64,000 bases of DNA from Watersipora subatra (lineage: Eukaryota > Bryozoa > Gymnolaemata > Cheilostomatida > Watersiporidae): contig NC_088715.1 in NCBI RefSeq assembly GCF_963576615.1, positions 52,926,007 to 52,990,006 of the forward strand. The letters are read 5' to 3'. Position 1 is the stretch's first letter, and each line of letters opens with the position of its first letter. Shown in pieces: positions 49,501 through 63,142 of this stretch. The notes under the pieces were generated by a model. The model was not told where the DNA came from and searched no databases. It saw nothing but the letters and a program-made list of their open reading frames with translations. The translations under genes and the position numbers were made by a program.

Positions 49501-52500
49501 CCACTATGAGAAAAGGGTTAAAAGATTGACTGCCACTTTCCAATTGGATGCCTATTCCATTTGACCGCCACTTTAATATTATTTGATCTTTACGGGCCCA
49601 TAATATCAACTGATCAGTAGAAAAGTGTCCACAAAATCATATTAATAATGAATCAATTATATCTATAACAATTATATTTCTTGTTGTCCAATTCCAAAGC
49701 TTTTTGTTTCTTTTTTTGTTAATACTTTGATAGCAACACCATAACAATAACCAATAACGGTCTCAAGCTAGTAGTAGTTCTCTATTAACGCTGTCTTCCT
49801 ACTTCGAAGTAGCCTACATATAAAATACGGCTTAAAGTTGTGATGGTAGATGAACTTTCAAAGCAACGCTAAAGAAATAATTACTGTCTCAGGCTAATAT
49901 AGTTCCTTGTTTAACATGGTCCTGATACTTCGAACTACATGTGCATACATAAAAACGGTTTAATTTTGTGAAGGTAGATGCAACTTGGAAGGCAATGTCA
50001 TATAAATAACTACTAACTGTCTCAGGTTAAGAGTTTATAGTTTAACGACGTCCTAATACTTCGAAGGACTTGCCTATAAAAACCGGTTCGCAAGTTTTGG
50101 ACCAAATGTTATGTTTAGTGAGAAAACCTTTTACGCGTTGCATTAGTGCTAAATGCAGTGCACGAAAGCTTTGCTCTTCGAAAAAATTGTTTGGACGCTC
50201 ACATCAACTAGATCAGCAGCGCAGAAGAAAAGTTGAGACCTGAAGATATTGTGGATGGTATTGGACAACTAAATGATGTTAGTTCCATCAGAAGCAAAAT
50301 CTAGAGCGCAGCTATTTGAGCAAACAATAGAAATATTTTTGTTTTGAAAAAGTTAATTTTTGTTTCTGTATGTAATATAAGTATGGTTCATTTATGTAAC
50401 TTGCTCATGAATAGCTAATAATCAGCTAATAGATTATCATTATATAACTTATAAACATGCTGATTGATAGCATGTTATTTAATAGCATCTTTGCGGCTAT
50501 CTTACAACAGCCCACAATGGATCCATGCTCTTAACTCCACTTCTATTCACATAAAAAGCTAGGTTTGGCTGCAGACATATCAGTAAGTCCGATGAGCTTT
50601 TATTCAACAATGTTAAACATACAATATAAAGTATGCCTTCAAATTTAGAATAAGATAAAAATTGAAATACCAACAAATTGCAAAGAAGGACACAGGCTAT
50701 AATATCATCGAAGGTCAATTGCGAGCAATAGATTGCAACTGGTAGAGATATTTCTCGGTTTCTCGATGCACATTTATTAAAAGATCTTTGAAAAGTTAGA
50801 GGTAAATTAACAGATTTGTTGCATTCAAAATGTTTAATATCGGTACATCAGAAAAAAAGAGGGAAAAATATAGGCAACATTCGCTTTGCCCATAATAGAG
50901 CTAAATGTATTTCTTGAAACTTCTGACGAGCCGTTGGAAAAATAGACCTCTAATTGACCGCCACTATAAGGGAAAGGTTGAAAAATAGAACACCATGGTA
51001 TTCAATTAAGGGTTTTATGGTATATTATATGTACATTAGTAAACAATATAATTATTATATACACTCAAAATATTTTCGATTTTAGGTCGGCTTTGAATTT
51101 TTGAATAGACAAACTGGGTCGCGATCTCAGAAACCATGGTTAAGTCACAAATCACGAAGTTGAGTTATCCGATTTTGAAGCTGCACTAACTGAATTCATA
51201 ATATTGGTAACGATTTTTTCAACGCATGCATCCGGACCAATCAAAAAGTGAGATTTCTGAATCTGAAGTCAGTTAGACCAATAGAAGTCTTCAACCCTCG
51301 GAAAAACCCTCTTAAACTGGTTGCTACGCTAAACAAGAAGTACTGAAAAATTGCGTCAGATGAAAGTAATCAATATTTTTTTGCCGATTTTAATGATAGC
51401 TTTGACATTTTGGCCACTTTTAATGAGTACTTTAGTATTTCAACTGATGCCAAAAGCATAAAAAGCAAATGGAATAACAATAATATATTTCTAACGATTC
51501 TTATAAAGTTATTATAAGATTTAATTATAAGAATAATTGTTCGATTTTATCAGATTATTATAAGATTTATTACCAAAAGAACTATTTGAATTTACAAGAT
51601 CAGAGTAAATAGTGTTAGACAGTGTGCGATATGTTGCTGTTATTAATTTTTTTAAGGTTTTTTTGGTGACACTACAGCTGTGCCCAAAATCGCTATACTG
51701 CCCAGCCATTTTTAATGTCTGCAAAATTAAAAATGCGCAATACGTTTTCTGATAGATATACAGCTATTTCTATGACTGCCAGCTAAAGTGTGTTTAGATT
51801 TTTAAATTCAGCATAATTTTTGTATATAAATATATAAATGTAGATAAATATCACAACTTGTTGATATTGACTGCAATGACATTTGGAAATGTAAGCATAA
51901 TTGTGCGTTGGTTTTCGTTTCTCAAACTTTAATACCAGTTTTCTCAGAACTATGTTATGGCACAAATGGTGAACGTGCATTCAGTATATTGACCATAAAA
52001 TCTGCTGTAATTAAGCTAGAATCAAAATCTTCTTTGCAAAATGACTGTGAGAATTTTCTCCTTCCGCTAGTTTAGATAACTCCAAGTTTCACGCACCCGA
52101 CTTAACCATGGTTTCTGAGGTCATGACTCAATTTATTATTGTAAAAAGAGTAACTATATATTTAAGCAGAAATTAGTCTTCGAAAACTCTGTTATTAATA
52201 TTAGTATATGGAAAGAACTAGAAAAACTTCTAAAACTCAAGCTAGTAAAAAGTTTCTTAAGGAATCAAGTAAATACGACAGATGATAGGCTCTTACCGAG
52301 CAAGACGAAGGGCAACAGAGAAAGGAAGGATGTATAGAAAGCTTCCAGCTAAAGACACTATTCCCACTGCTACGGTTGTCATCATGAAATACCTAAAGTA
52401 AACATGTAACCTTTTACATACCTGAGTAAACAACTCATGCTTGATTTACTGATTTTTTAATCATATTCTTTATAATTTTAAATCTTTATGCTTGTGAAAG

Positions 52501-55500
52501 GATTTAATATTTTAAATTAATGTTTTGACAGTATATACCTGACATAGAGCAATTTTTAAATACATATTAAAAAAAGCCGATGTTTGAATCGTTAAATCGA
52601 AAGTTTTTTTCAAAATTTGCAAAAGATATGCACTTGTTAGATTTTATTAACTGTAAATTTAATTAATTCATCACACCTATGACAACTTCATCACATCTAT
52701 GACAAGTTCATCACTTATATGACAAACTCATCTATAAAAAACTCATCATATCTATACAAAAATCCTCACCTATGACAAACTCATCACATAATTTTTATAT
52801 AGCAGACTCATTACGTCTATGCTCGGTAGTTTACCAATCTAACTTTTTCCTCCATCCTTAATATCAATATAAATATTGTCTTTAGGTACAAAATAGAATC
52901 TTGATTTTAAGTGTCATAATTAATATTTTTCGTATTTTTCAAACAGAAAATAGCAAAACTTTAAGCTTTTGACTAAGAATAATCTTATAAGACCTCATAA
53001 AACTAAAAATGTTTACAAAATTGAATACTAACCGTTTGCCAGCAAATAAGTAGCTTATAGGTGGAGATGGCAGCACAAATACGCAAATAGGAATAAAAGC
53101 TATCCATGTCACCAACAATACATATGCCGCATAGTTCTACAATGAATAAAATGAAAAGGAGTTTTAATGCAGAAATGCTCATATTAATGCTTAAATCACA
53201 CCTTAAAAATTTTAATCTAGTGCTACACACTAACTATGCAAAAATTTCAAATTCAATTCATTTCACACGCTTAAGCTCCCTTCAGCTCCACGCTGTTCAT
53301 TGTTGTTTGTTGTGTCGTTACTTTTAATGCTTTATGACGGAGATTCATGTGAACACTTGACATACCTTGTTGACTAACTTTGTGACAGCTGTCATACCAC
53401 CAATACATAGTAGTGACCATATACCATAGAGTACACCGACGGTAGTTGGAGATGTACCAAACTGTAATATAGACACAGCACTTATAGTTGCTTTAGTCAA
53501 ACTACTTGATAATAATTGGTAATTGATATCTGTAACTATCCACTTTTTAGTGAAAGGCATGAAGGAGCACAAGCAGAATGTGTCGCATCTCATAGCTGTC
53601 GCAATATTTTTAAAAGACTATAGCTATCAAATTGAGTGAAACCATTTATAACACTTTAAACAAGTAAATATTTTTGAAAAACCAGACCGAACTAGGTCAT
53701 TGGCTATTCAAGATTGATGGCATTCCGATAATCAGAAAAAAGCATGATTTAAATGATCATGCTAGAAGAAAAGGTGGCAGTTCAAGATCATGTCATGGTT
53801 TGATGCTCATACTTTGAGCAATGCCAGCCATAGTATTTTAAGACCGGTGTAAACTATTAGCTGCTATGACGTCATTTTGCGATGAGTGGCCAACGTAATG
53901 GTTACTAGCAACGATGCGATGGACTTTTAACATGTTGAGCTTAGAGGCCAATGATCACAACTGTTAAGCCTGGTTCCCATGTACATCGCAAAGCACCAGC
54001 GACAGACAACACCGCAGGCTATTAGCGGTGAAATGGGAACATACGCGCCGGGAACAGCATCTTGTTTGACTGCTTGTTGACCGCGTCAGATCCAATTTCA
54101 ACAGTTGTGGAGACTGGTCTTAATTCATATTCACAAGCGTGGCATGAATTGCATAATCAGATAACTGAAAGATAACAAAATGACCGGTGATATCTCGTAA
54201 GCAATTTCGTAATTGGTTGTTGTTGTTGACAAGCAAACACCTACAGCTAATCACTCATAGTGTGTACACCTTATGGTTGGTGATGACTGTGAAAACAGCT
54301 AATCGTTGCAGTCCATCACACAGATAAACGTTGATTTGAGCGATAGCGTGCAAACTGCGTGCAAGGGCCTTTATGCTAGACATGATTTCACAAAAGTCTC
54401 TATGTGCCAAAGTGAAATTCTAATATTTGAAGGTCAAAAATCGGCGAAAATCACATGAACAAGCCAGTAACAAGGCTAGTAAAATTGACTGAGTAGTAGA
54501 TTGGTGGAACGTCACAACTGAAGACCTTAAAATTGATATTGTTGAAAGATAGGCTATTCTTTAGTCATTACCATATATAAATGTTGAGCGAGTCTGTATT
54601 TACACAGCTACAATATTTAGCTAGCAAAGCGGTTCTTTGATCTTACACTTATACAACACTTTAAATAAGATGTAAATAGATTATGGCCTATTTTGGCAAG
54701 AGCGGTTACTATGCTGCTACTTTTTGAGATCAGATGACAATGCAAATGCAAGGCATTATTGGTTAAATAAAACTTTTATTGTAATAATATTTATGAAAGA
54801 TATCAGGAATGACTAGCCAGCCATGTTTTTTGCTTTATACAGTGAAATATGATTAGGAAACTATTGTTAAAATTTTTTGTATCATTGTATTAAAAAAGTA
54901 TTTGTTGCTGTCTAGTCATTAATAAAAATGATTTTAAAAATAATTTCAGCTGTTGGAATTCCCAAAAGCTTTATCTTTTTCTTTTAAAAGCATTACACTA
55001 ACTTTATGTTTACGCAGTGAAAAGGCTCTAAACACGCTCTAGTTTTCATCTAAAACTTTTCATGCCCAAAATAATTTAGCAATATGTTTTAGACTGCACA
55101 TTTATATAAAGTTTATAAGTAGATAAAGCTCTTGAAACTAAAATGAGGAGACTCACAAATGTAAGAGTTTTGATAAACTTAAATCTGACAAGGACTTACA
55201 CGAACAAATAAATCACAGCATCTAACTGGCTAAAAATAGAAAAACAAGACTGAGCCATTTACATACAGGTTTTGTAGTCACTTACAGATATATAATAAAA
55301 TGTTGTGAGCTCAGTGGTTCGGCTTGCTTCGGATAGCTTTATTGTAGTCCAGTTGAGAAACATTATAAACAGTCCAGGAATCATGAAGAATGATAAAAAG
55401 TTTTTACTTGAACTCCTGTTTTTATCTTCTGTAGAAAGAGTAAATGTAGAAGATCTTAAAAATTGAAGTGGGACAAATAAATATGCGGAAGCACCCAAAT

Positions 55501-58500
55501 GGCTTGAAAAATTTATTGTAAATTTTAATCCAGCAAGCATAATATTGTGCTTACCAGATGTGAAATTCTAATCAAAAAATGCTACTTGCTTATATAACGC
55601 CTATGAAATGATTTGTAAATGAATTATTTCGTCATTATATTTGTCTCAAAAGCCATTTTATTAGGTTACCTATTTTTTTAAACTATAGCAGGTAAAATTT
55701 CTATCTCCGATGCTTAATGAGATATCACATTTATTTAGCTAGTAAACTAGCTCAACTGGAATGATTTGGTATATTAGAGGTGAATCAATAGTCTTATTCT
55801 ATACTCGAGTGAAAGTAAGGTGACTTTCTAAATCAAGAACTGTATTAGTGGTAATATGATATAAGCTGAAGACAAAAATATTTATAGCCGCAAGCAATCA
55901 AGTATGATTTTCACTCACCAACTTTAGGAACAATGCAGCAGAATACAGGAAGTAGAATCAACAGACAGGCTCCAGAAATACAGAACATGTAAGTGTAGCC
56001 TACAAACTAAAACAGAAATTAGTTGTTCATCACTTGTTGCAATGTTCATGATAGTTATTTACTGGTTTATTAATACAAAGCAGATGCTGAGTTTGGTGTA
56101 GTTCAATCACTGAAAACCTTTCACAAAGGTGATAAGGTCAAACAAAGAGCTTCTGATGGTGCCATGTCATAATTAGGTTATGCAGTTATTTAGACTTACT
56201 TGATAAAGAAAAGCACCTACAGCAGGTCCCAGGGCATATCCAACCATATTTCCTGTTTCCACGAAAGCCTACAAACAGATGACTTAAAGATGATGAGACG
56301 ATCAGTTATGAGGTGCCTTTAGGTGATCAGAGGTAGCTTATAACCATGAGTCTGACAGACCATCACCAAGCTGAGAAATAGTTGGTAAACTGATTAGGTA
56401 CTTCACGTGACTCTACTGCTGGGTTATGAGGTTGCTAAGGTCAATGCCAAAGGGACTTTATAGCCAAATGAAAAGTTCCCCTTTAATGGTTTTTTATAAA
56501 ATCTTTTATAAGTCTCATAATAAAATTATTTCATTAATCAAAAATGAATCAAACCCTTAAATGAACCAGCAGGTATCAATAGCTGGTCAGAGCAATAGTA
56601 ATTACTACTGTTGTAAAATGATTCATTTAAAATTTCTACTGTGAACTTTATTATACAAAAATGTAGTTTTATGGCTCATGGTATTTACTACTGCTTCAAC
56701 AAAATATATTATATATTTTTATCAAAGGTTTCAAATTTTTTACAGCTCTCCTAATTTATTAGTTAAAAAATCAAAGGTCAATAGGAACAAATATATTAGC
56801 GGTTGGCTAATATATTAGTCTTTGGAGTAAAATAAGCTGACTACGGGGAAAAGCAAGGCATCACAATAAGATGAATAATTATTCCTCAAAAGTTTCATAT
56901 TCAAAATGAATTACAAATTTTTCAACTTATTGACACATATAGGTACTACAAGAATATATTCCTTATTAGTAAATCTTTTTGACTAAGTTCAAGCATAACA
57001 AACCTCTTATTAACATAAAAAAACATTTATAAAAAAGAACAATAAAAATTAAAATAGTAAATACGGGTAGTTTTTAGACAATTTACTCAAAGATAAAAGC
57101 AAGTAAACTCTACCAAAGTATAGTTGAAACTGTTGGTAGATACATATTGCTACATATGTGTATTTCTCACCACAATAGTGGGTGAATCGTAGCCTGAGGC
57201 CTTCATTAATAGGCTAGTTCCTGAGACGTTCAAGATAGCGGATCCTATACCAGCCACACATCTGATAGCTAAGCAGCTAATGAAAAAGATACTTGTGGAG
57301 TTGATTGAGCTGGTAATCCTATAATATAATTATTACCTAACAGTGTTAAATTGTGCTTAAACTTGGGTGGATAACCCTCAAACTTTGCAGTACCAGAAAC
57401 TTTAAAGAAAAATGAATGATAACTCTTCTCGGTAAAGAGTGAAAGTTTTTGTATTAAATTGAGTGCACACTAATAATTAATAATATTAATTAATAATAAC
57501 ACTAATAATTTGGGCAAACTCATAATTTAGTAATCGGGTGGATTTGTCTAAATCTCAATCAGCTGAAAAATTGACTGAATTGACTTAAAATGGTTTCAAC
57601 TTGAACTGCTGTTTAAACTTGCCAAAATTGCAACCATGTGTACATTTGCTCAACCAATCATATCATACCACTCAGTTGCCCAACCAATCATATCATACCA
57701 CTCAGTTGCCCAACCAATCATAGCAATATGAGTACAGTTCAATTATATCTTACAGAGCAAGCTAGTGTGTGCTCATCTTTGCTACAATGAGAATCTGTTT
57801 TTTTCTTGATCTCTGACCATGGTGTCAGTCTGTTTGTCCATCAGAAGTTGCAAAGTAAGATTGTATTATGCAAGAATGATGTAGGATTGACTTTCACGAA
57901 TGTAGATCGACGCGAACATCTGCGATACAGCACTTTCAAATTGCTGTATTGCTGTATTGCTGTGTGCACGCTTATTCACTGCGTTTCATCAGCTTTTGAT
58001 GATTTCGCATGGTACACTAGACTGTCAGGGTACTCACCAACCAATAAGAATAGGTAAACACATTTGTGGGCATGGAATATTGGCATGTTCCTATAGATCT
58101 GTCAAAACAAACTGTCTGCATCGAAAAAACAGCTATAAGCTGACGTCTTATTGGCTAGGGTAAGTGATTACAGGCAGACTACAAGTAAATTACATTCAAC
58201 GTAAGTGCTGGCATTGTACTAGTTACTAAGCATTTTGTTTGCATTTTAAAAATACTGACTTTTAGAAATTGACTCATAACAGCTCGTAGATATCCTTTGT
58301 GTATAAGTTTTAAATGTGTTGCTATGTATGCGTTCACACATACTAGTCATGCATTTTGAATTCAGCTAGCACCTGCGAGTTTGCGTCAATCACAGTAATA
58401 TTCGTAGAAAGTGAAGTTCTGTGAACAGCATCTTGTATGCTTCTAGATGCAGGCGCTAAAACAAATACTGAATAATGGTAAAGTTGCAGTGCACATTTCA

Positions 58501-61500
58501 AGCAAAACAGTATACCAGGTACTACTGCGTGGTAATAATTAGTCCTACCCACAGTGCTACGTGAGCCACTGACTATGGTGTTTTGAACTAGATTTATTTG
58601 ACATACAGTGGTAGTCTAAAACATAGAGATAGTTGGCAATTACTTGTATCATCATAGATATTAATCTTCACCTTACTTATATTCTATAATACCCAATTAA
58701 GACTTTAATCTGACCAAAAGAATTTCTGCGGGAATTCGCAAGCTCGGCTAAATGATTTATTGCAAAGTCACTTCGTCTTGGTTAAAAGTGTAAGATATGT
58801 TTAATGTTTACAGACTTCTATTAACTGGGTCAAATCTCATTGAATGTTACTACGGTATTATTTAAACAGCCTTAATCTGAAAGTTATCTTGTAGAAAATT
58901 ACGCGTCTCAAAACTGTTTACTCAAAATAATTAACAAGAAAGCTTATGATTTTTTTGCTAATCCGCTATTCAACCTAAATAGAATTTTAACTACTAAAAA
59001 GTTATACAATTACAAAGTACTGGTAAAACCACGCAACACATTTTATAAAACAAACCAAAACAGGACGATAAGACATTTAACTACTCGTCAAACACGCATA
59101 AACCTAAAAATACCATTGCTTAAATCAAAAGCTGATCAATGTTGTTTGGATTATCAGGAGTCATTGCTATGGAATCTACTACCGGTTACACTGTGTTAAA
59201 TTGTAAATGCTAATTCTTTCAAAAATGAACTGAAGCGCTATCTCAAACAGCCAGACTAGACTAAACTAACTAGACAGACTTCTGCTGACTCTACTTTCAG
59301 GTTCCGCGCCTTGATTAGCCTTGCTATTGCACACAGGAACCTCATCATCACCTTCCCTGGAATGACATTTTTTATTTTTTTATTTTTTTTGTTCTTTTAT
59401 AGTGTAAGAAACACTCTTCATATTATTTTCTGTAGTTATATTATAGATGAAAATAAACAAACAAACAAACTTTCACTGCTGACCTGTTATTAGTCTTTTA
59501 GTGAAACAAAGTGATGAGATATTTACTATGTGTCTGAGAACATCGACCGACCTAAACTGACAATTGAAATTCCATGGAAAATGAATTCATCACTCTTTTG
59601 CGCATTAGTACTTCCTAGCTTGTTCTATGCAAAATATAATACTGTGTACATATTTTATAGCCATTTTTTTAAATACAATTTTATATGTGTAACTGCTACA
59701 TTAAAAATTCTTTGGACAAAGGATAGCAACACATGTACATGTTATTTTTCTTAGCAACCAATTACAGGTTATTGTAAAAGTGAAAGCATTGTAATTAGAA
59801 ATGATGAAATATTTAAAAAAAAGAGACTTCAGTAGAATTATAACATAAATAAAACTGCCTTTTGATTATTAGGCTAATGAAAGTTCTGTCAAAAGGCTAT
59901 TAAAGACTAAAGACAAGTGAGCGTAGCACGGTAAAACTCCCATAGCCAACTTTATAAGCGTTACGATACATATGATATTTTACCATCCATATGAATGATA
60001 TTAGAGCAGGCAGATTCCTTTTTTTGGAAAAAAAACTGATAATGTGTCACTGTTAATCAATTTGAATTTCAGTTAGAAATGATGTAATATTTCAGATCAA
60101 AAATGGTACCTAACCAGGGTTACTACAGAAATTAAATTAACTTCTGATCACTAAGCTGATGCGAATTCTGTCAGAAATTTATTAAAGAATAAAGAAATGG
60201 GAGAAAATCATGGTAAAGCAAACAAAGTCTAATTTATGAATGAATGATTTTAAATAGTATGTAAGAATGACAATGAAGCAGACAGATTACACTTTGGCAA
60301 AAAGGTCCTATATGTGACTTTGACTTTCATGATAATAGTGCAAAAATAAGCCAAACATTCTGATATGCATTTGATAAAGTTCCTTAAAAGATGTTATAAT
60401 TTAGAGAGGACTAAAAGCCCATCAGATTGCAAGTGGAGCTTTTGAATAAACAGACAGCAACGACATGAAATACTGTTTTATAAATAAGTGCCAAAGTTAA
60501 CTCTAACTAAACTTTTACATATACTAGGTATATGTCGCAAGATATTCCACAAAATCTAAAAATAAAGCATGATAGCTTTATCAAAAATGTATTAGTAAAA
60601 CAACTGATAGAAAAGTTATCTAAAAGCATTCTTTGTCTTTTGGCTTTTATTAACATTTAATTAAAGGTGCCCTAAAATGAATATATCACTAGATGACTAG
60701 GAAGCAAGCGAATAAAAATTCTTGTCTAGAGGCAGCAAAGGTTCACCTTTTAGTACTCTACCAAATATTTCACGATTATATTCATGAGCAGTTACTCTAT
60801 TTGCAAAAAAATCAAATGAGTATTTGAGACTTACCCGAAAAAGATGCACGCTGTCCCAGCCGCAGTCACACCTATGGCGCACAGTTTCTTTGGGTGGCAT
60901 CTACTAAACTGAAAAAGCAATTCAAAACATCTTCAAATAATAACTTTACTGCTATAATCATACAAAATTGTTCATGTAAAATCATTTTTACTATTCATTC
61001 ACAGTCATTTGTGAATAAAGGAACCGTAGCTGCTACCATACTGCGTAAGGTAATCAACCCTATTTAACAAGTCGTAAACTAAAAACATCATAGATTATAA
61101 CTACCCACACAAAAAGTAAGGTTTTCTGTTAAAGCTCAACTACATTGAGCAGCACCGGTGCAAATGCTGTTGAGTTCAAGTCAACAGAAATTTAACAAGC
61201 TTAAATATTTTATTTGCACCCCTGTATTTTTCACTATTCTTGTATTTGTGAAACCCTATTAACTAACAGTCTAATAAGTATTTTTGATGTTCTGTCCACT
61301 ATAAACAAAGCCTATATCTGAAATAATTTTTTAGAGTTCAGATATGTAGCTACACCTAATCTAAGAGTACATATAAAATCGTAATACTCAAAATAAATAT
61401 GTTAGTTTAGCGCTAAATTAGTTGAGTTCTGCACTAAATTCCTTATCATTTTGTAGCAGTGAATGAAGTCAATCAATCTGAAGGTTTAAACTGTTGCAAA

Positions 61501-62333
61501 AAGGATGAAATATTCACAGGTAAAGTTTTATTTGGCTTGTTTTGTAGTAGTATTAAACCCAAATGGTAATTACCCTTAAGCAGGTAATACTCTGACTCAA
61601 ATTTTTGTGTTCATTTCATAGCATTTAGAAAGCAATTTTGGCCTTATATTTGTTCACTTTCTAAGATCAGATTCACAGGTATTCTGTTTGGATATCAGAC
61701 TACAATGAATTATTAGTTTAAGTCTTTTTGTGACTCAACTTACTCTGCAAATGATAAACTGACTTAATCACTAAGCTTTCTTATATAATGCGCGAATTGA
61801 CTAACTTAACTTAATAAGTCCTGAAATATGTTGACATTTGAATCTTTCAACTAGTTTTATGTTATTTTAATCGGTTAAATTAACAATATATTTTTACTCA
61901 GTTTTTTGTATGTTTTGAACAATAACAAAATTTGTCTAATACAAAGTTAGTTATTGTTTCATACAATAACTATTTCCTATACAAATATTTCCAGTGTGTT
62001 TATGTAAACAATAATTGGGTTTTGTAAACTCATTCCAAAGTAACTTACCATTGATCCAGCGATTGGAGCTGTTACAAATCTAGCAAAATCGAATGCTGAG
62101 AAGACGACTCCAACCTCCGTTAGTAGCAAACCTTTGTTAAAAGCGACATCGGGGAAAAATGGAACAAGAAGAGTGTCGATGCAAAATGACAAAAATATCA
62201 AAGCTATAATAATTACAAGCATAGAGTTATGTTTATCTCTAACTGGTGGTAATTCTTCAGTTGAACCAGATTCAGTAATTTCAGTAAAGAGTCTTTCATA
62301 TTCCTCCGTGTTATCTGCATCGTCTCTTTCCAT
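46585..62333 (-). CDS. SLC18B1: SLC18B1-type major facilitator transporter
   Basis: Twelve exons join in phase to 519 residues: 62333-62049, 60908-60835, 57318-57171, 56268-56200, 56006-55919, 55428-55286, 55229-55200, 53461-53366, 53136-53033, 52392-52297, 47389-47194 and 46815-46585. All have GT-AG sites. The protein has an acidic cytosolic N-terminus (MERDDADNTEEYERLF), about twelve membrane helices and a charged cytosolic tail. Family-like segments are LLVPFFPDVAFNKGL after helix 1, APIAGSMFSRCHPKKL in the helix 2-3 loop (motif A position), AIRCVAGIGSAILN, VETGNMVGYALGPAVGAFLY (motif C) and YGLLTGLMNSGLCLGSTLGP. Vertebrate SLC18B1 is a vesicular polyamine/proton antiporter; substrate and vesicle location here are inferred from family. 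The length exceeds the roughly 455 residues of the human protein, mainly in the tails. The 30-bp exon 7 (PVRCCDLFVR) is the least certain part. Confidence 0.92.
48065..48742. mobile_element. piggyBac-like MITE with TTAA target duplication
   Basis: A 670-bp element is bounded by TTAA at 48065-48068 and 48739-48742. Its ends are CGTTTTTGCTGCCGTAGAC and, read in reverse, CCCTTTCACTGCCGTCCATG, sharing CTGCCGT at the same offset. A TTAA duplication with C-rich short terminal repeats is typical of piggyBac. There is no transposase. A second TGCCGTAGATGCATTT block follows 50 bp inside. It lies in intron 10 of the transporter gene. Confidence 0.7.
49430..49610. repeat. TTGACCGCCAC-type interspersed repeat
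   Basis: Repeated CTCTAATTGACCGCCACCTC/TATTTGAACGCCACC units occur here, and CCTCTAATTGACCGCCACTA recurs in the same orientation at 50946-50965. It looks like terminal sequence of a dispersed element, but I cannot assign a family. Confidence 0.55.
49745..50095. repeat. ~130-bp tandem repeat, three diverged copies
   Basis: Three units each contain (A)CTGTCTCAGGCTAA, then TAACRNNGTCCTNATACTTCGAA, then a CATAAAAACGGTT block and a GGTAGATG block. Starts are near 49755, 49882 and 50017. Copies are about 70-75% alike by eye. No coding sense was seen. Confidence 0.65.
51111..52134. mobile_element. ~1-kb fold-back DNA element with ~60-bp terminal inverted repeats
   Basis: The left end, AAACTGGGTCGCGATCTCAG then AAACCATGGTTAAGTC, is mirrored by the right end, GACTTAACCATGGTTTCTGAG then GTCATGACTCAATTT. 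CTCAGAAACCATGGTTAAGTC is identical in both arms and the similarity continues inward to GAGTTATC. The interior has short direct repeats of TTATAAGATT but no transposase. It lies in intron 10 of the transporter gene. Confidence 0.75.
52665..52820. repeat. Degenerate ~20-bp CATCACATCTATGACAAACT tandem
   Basis: Imperfect units of the form TCATCACATCTATGACAAAC occur about seven times in intron 9 of the transporter gene. Confidence 0.7.
53600..55190 (-). other. Intron 7 of the transporter gene
   Basis: AT-rich intron. At 53965-54045 the pair CCTGGTTCCCATGTACATCGC / GCGGTGAAATGGGAACATACGCG forms a short inverted repeat in a GC-richer island, possibly the end of an unidentified DNA transposon. I found nothing else supportable. 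Confidence 0.4.
57648..57725. repeat. 31-bp tandem repeat
   Basis: CAACCAATCATATCATACCA followed by CTCAGTTGCC is repeated 2.4 times, the first two copies identical. Confidence 0.85.
58945..59480 (+). mobile_element. LINE 3' end (CR1/Jockey-like), with (AAAC)n tail
   Basis: One frame reads AYDFFANPLFNLNRILTTKK then LYNYKV, continues RTIRHLTTRQTRINLKIPLL, then QESLLWNLLPVTLC-stop-IVNANSFKNELKRYLKQPD-stop. This is the standard C-terminal layout of CR1/Jockey ORF2 proteins (LWNxLP ... FK..LK.YL). A single internal TAA shows decay. About 200 bp downstream the copy ends in AAACAAACAAACAAAC, a typical LINE tail. It lies in intron 2 of the transporter gene, antisense to it. Confidence 0.75.
59480..60834 (-). 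other. Intron 2 of the transporter gene, distal part
   Basis: AT-rich with no supported element. Two similar paragraphs near 59800-59900 and 60060-60200 (both with AGAAATGATG-AATATTT and GAATTCTGTCA/AGTTCTGTCA) suggest an old local duplication. Confidence 0.4.
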
Positions 62334-63142
62334 ATTGAGCTAGTGAGCAAATGAAGACCCTACTTTATGTTAGTTACTTCATGGTTAGAACTAGTGGTCA
62401 TGCGGTTAATGAGCGTTAAGACTTCGTATGACTTATTGACCTGTACTTTGACACGGCGGCTGATTTATGTTCTTCACGATAGGTAAAATTATAGCTTAGA
62501 AAAGTTGCTAGCAACAGCTGTAAGAGCCTTGAACAAGTATAAAGTATTTTATGATTTGTGACACTCTGAGCTAATGATAAGTAATATTTAACTGAGTAAA
62601 CCTTTAGCTCATTGCAAATTGGCAAAGATATTTTGATGGTGTTTAAGCTAATTTTACAGACCATCATAATTTGAAGGTTCGGCTAGCGGAAAGGTATTGA
62701 CTTGTTTGGCTGCTTGCATTTTTCACAAGCTAATACTAAAATTATTAATTCGATAATTTCAGTGTAAGTGTTTATATGTTGTAATTGAAAATCAAAATGA
62801 TGTTGCGGTTATTAACATTTAAATGATTTGTTTGCCAGCCACTGTAAGCTTAATGCATACAGCTTCATGAATCATCCATTCACTTTAATAAATGGATTCA
62901 TATAGATACACGTCTGCCAACAAAAACGTCACAGCACTCCAAAACTATTTTTATTACCGTAAACTATCTTAAACAGTTAACTTTAATACAAAAAACTAAT
63001 GCAATGATGCTACATTAGGACAACATATCCGAGAAGTTTGTTAAAAATTCATTCAAAATATTTGAAGAACGAAAAAGTCTTACACGTAATGTAGCTAAAA
63101 AAAACTTCTAAAATACATCATACATTGTACATCATGCATTGT
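62334..63142 (-). other. Upstream region of the transporter gene
   Basis: About 800 bp between the transporter ATG and a large polypyrimidine tract. No TATA box or CpG island stands out, and any promoter here is not recognisable by eye. Confidence 0.4.

Noticed and set aside
57806-58163. 83- and 68-residue plus-strand frames
   Set aside because: They overlap each other in different frames within a transporter intron, with no conserved features.
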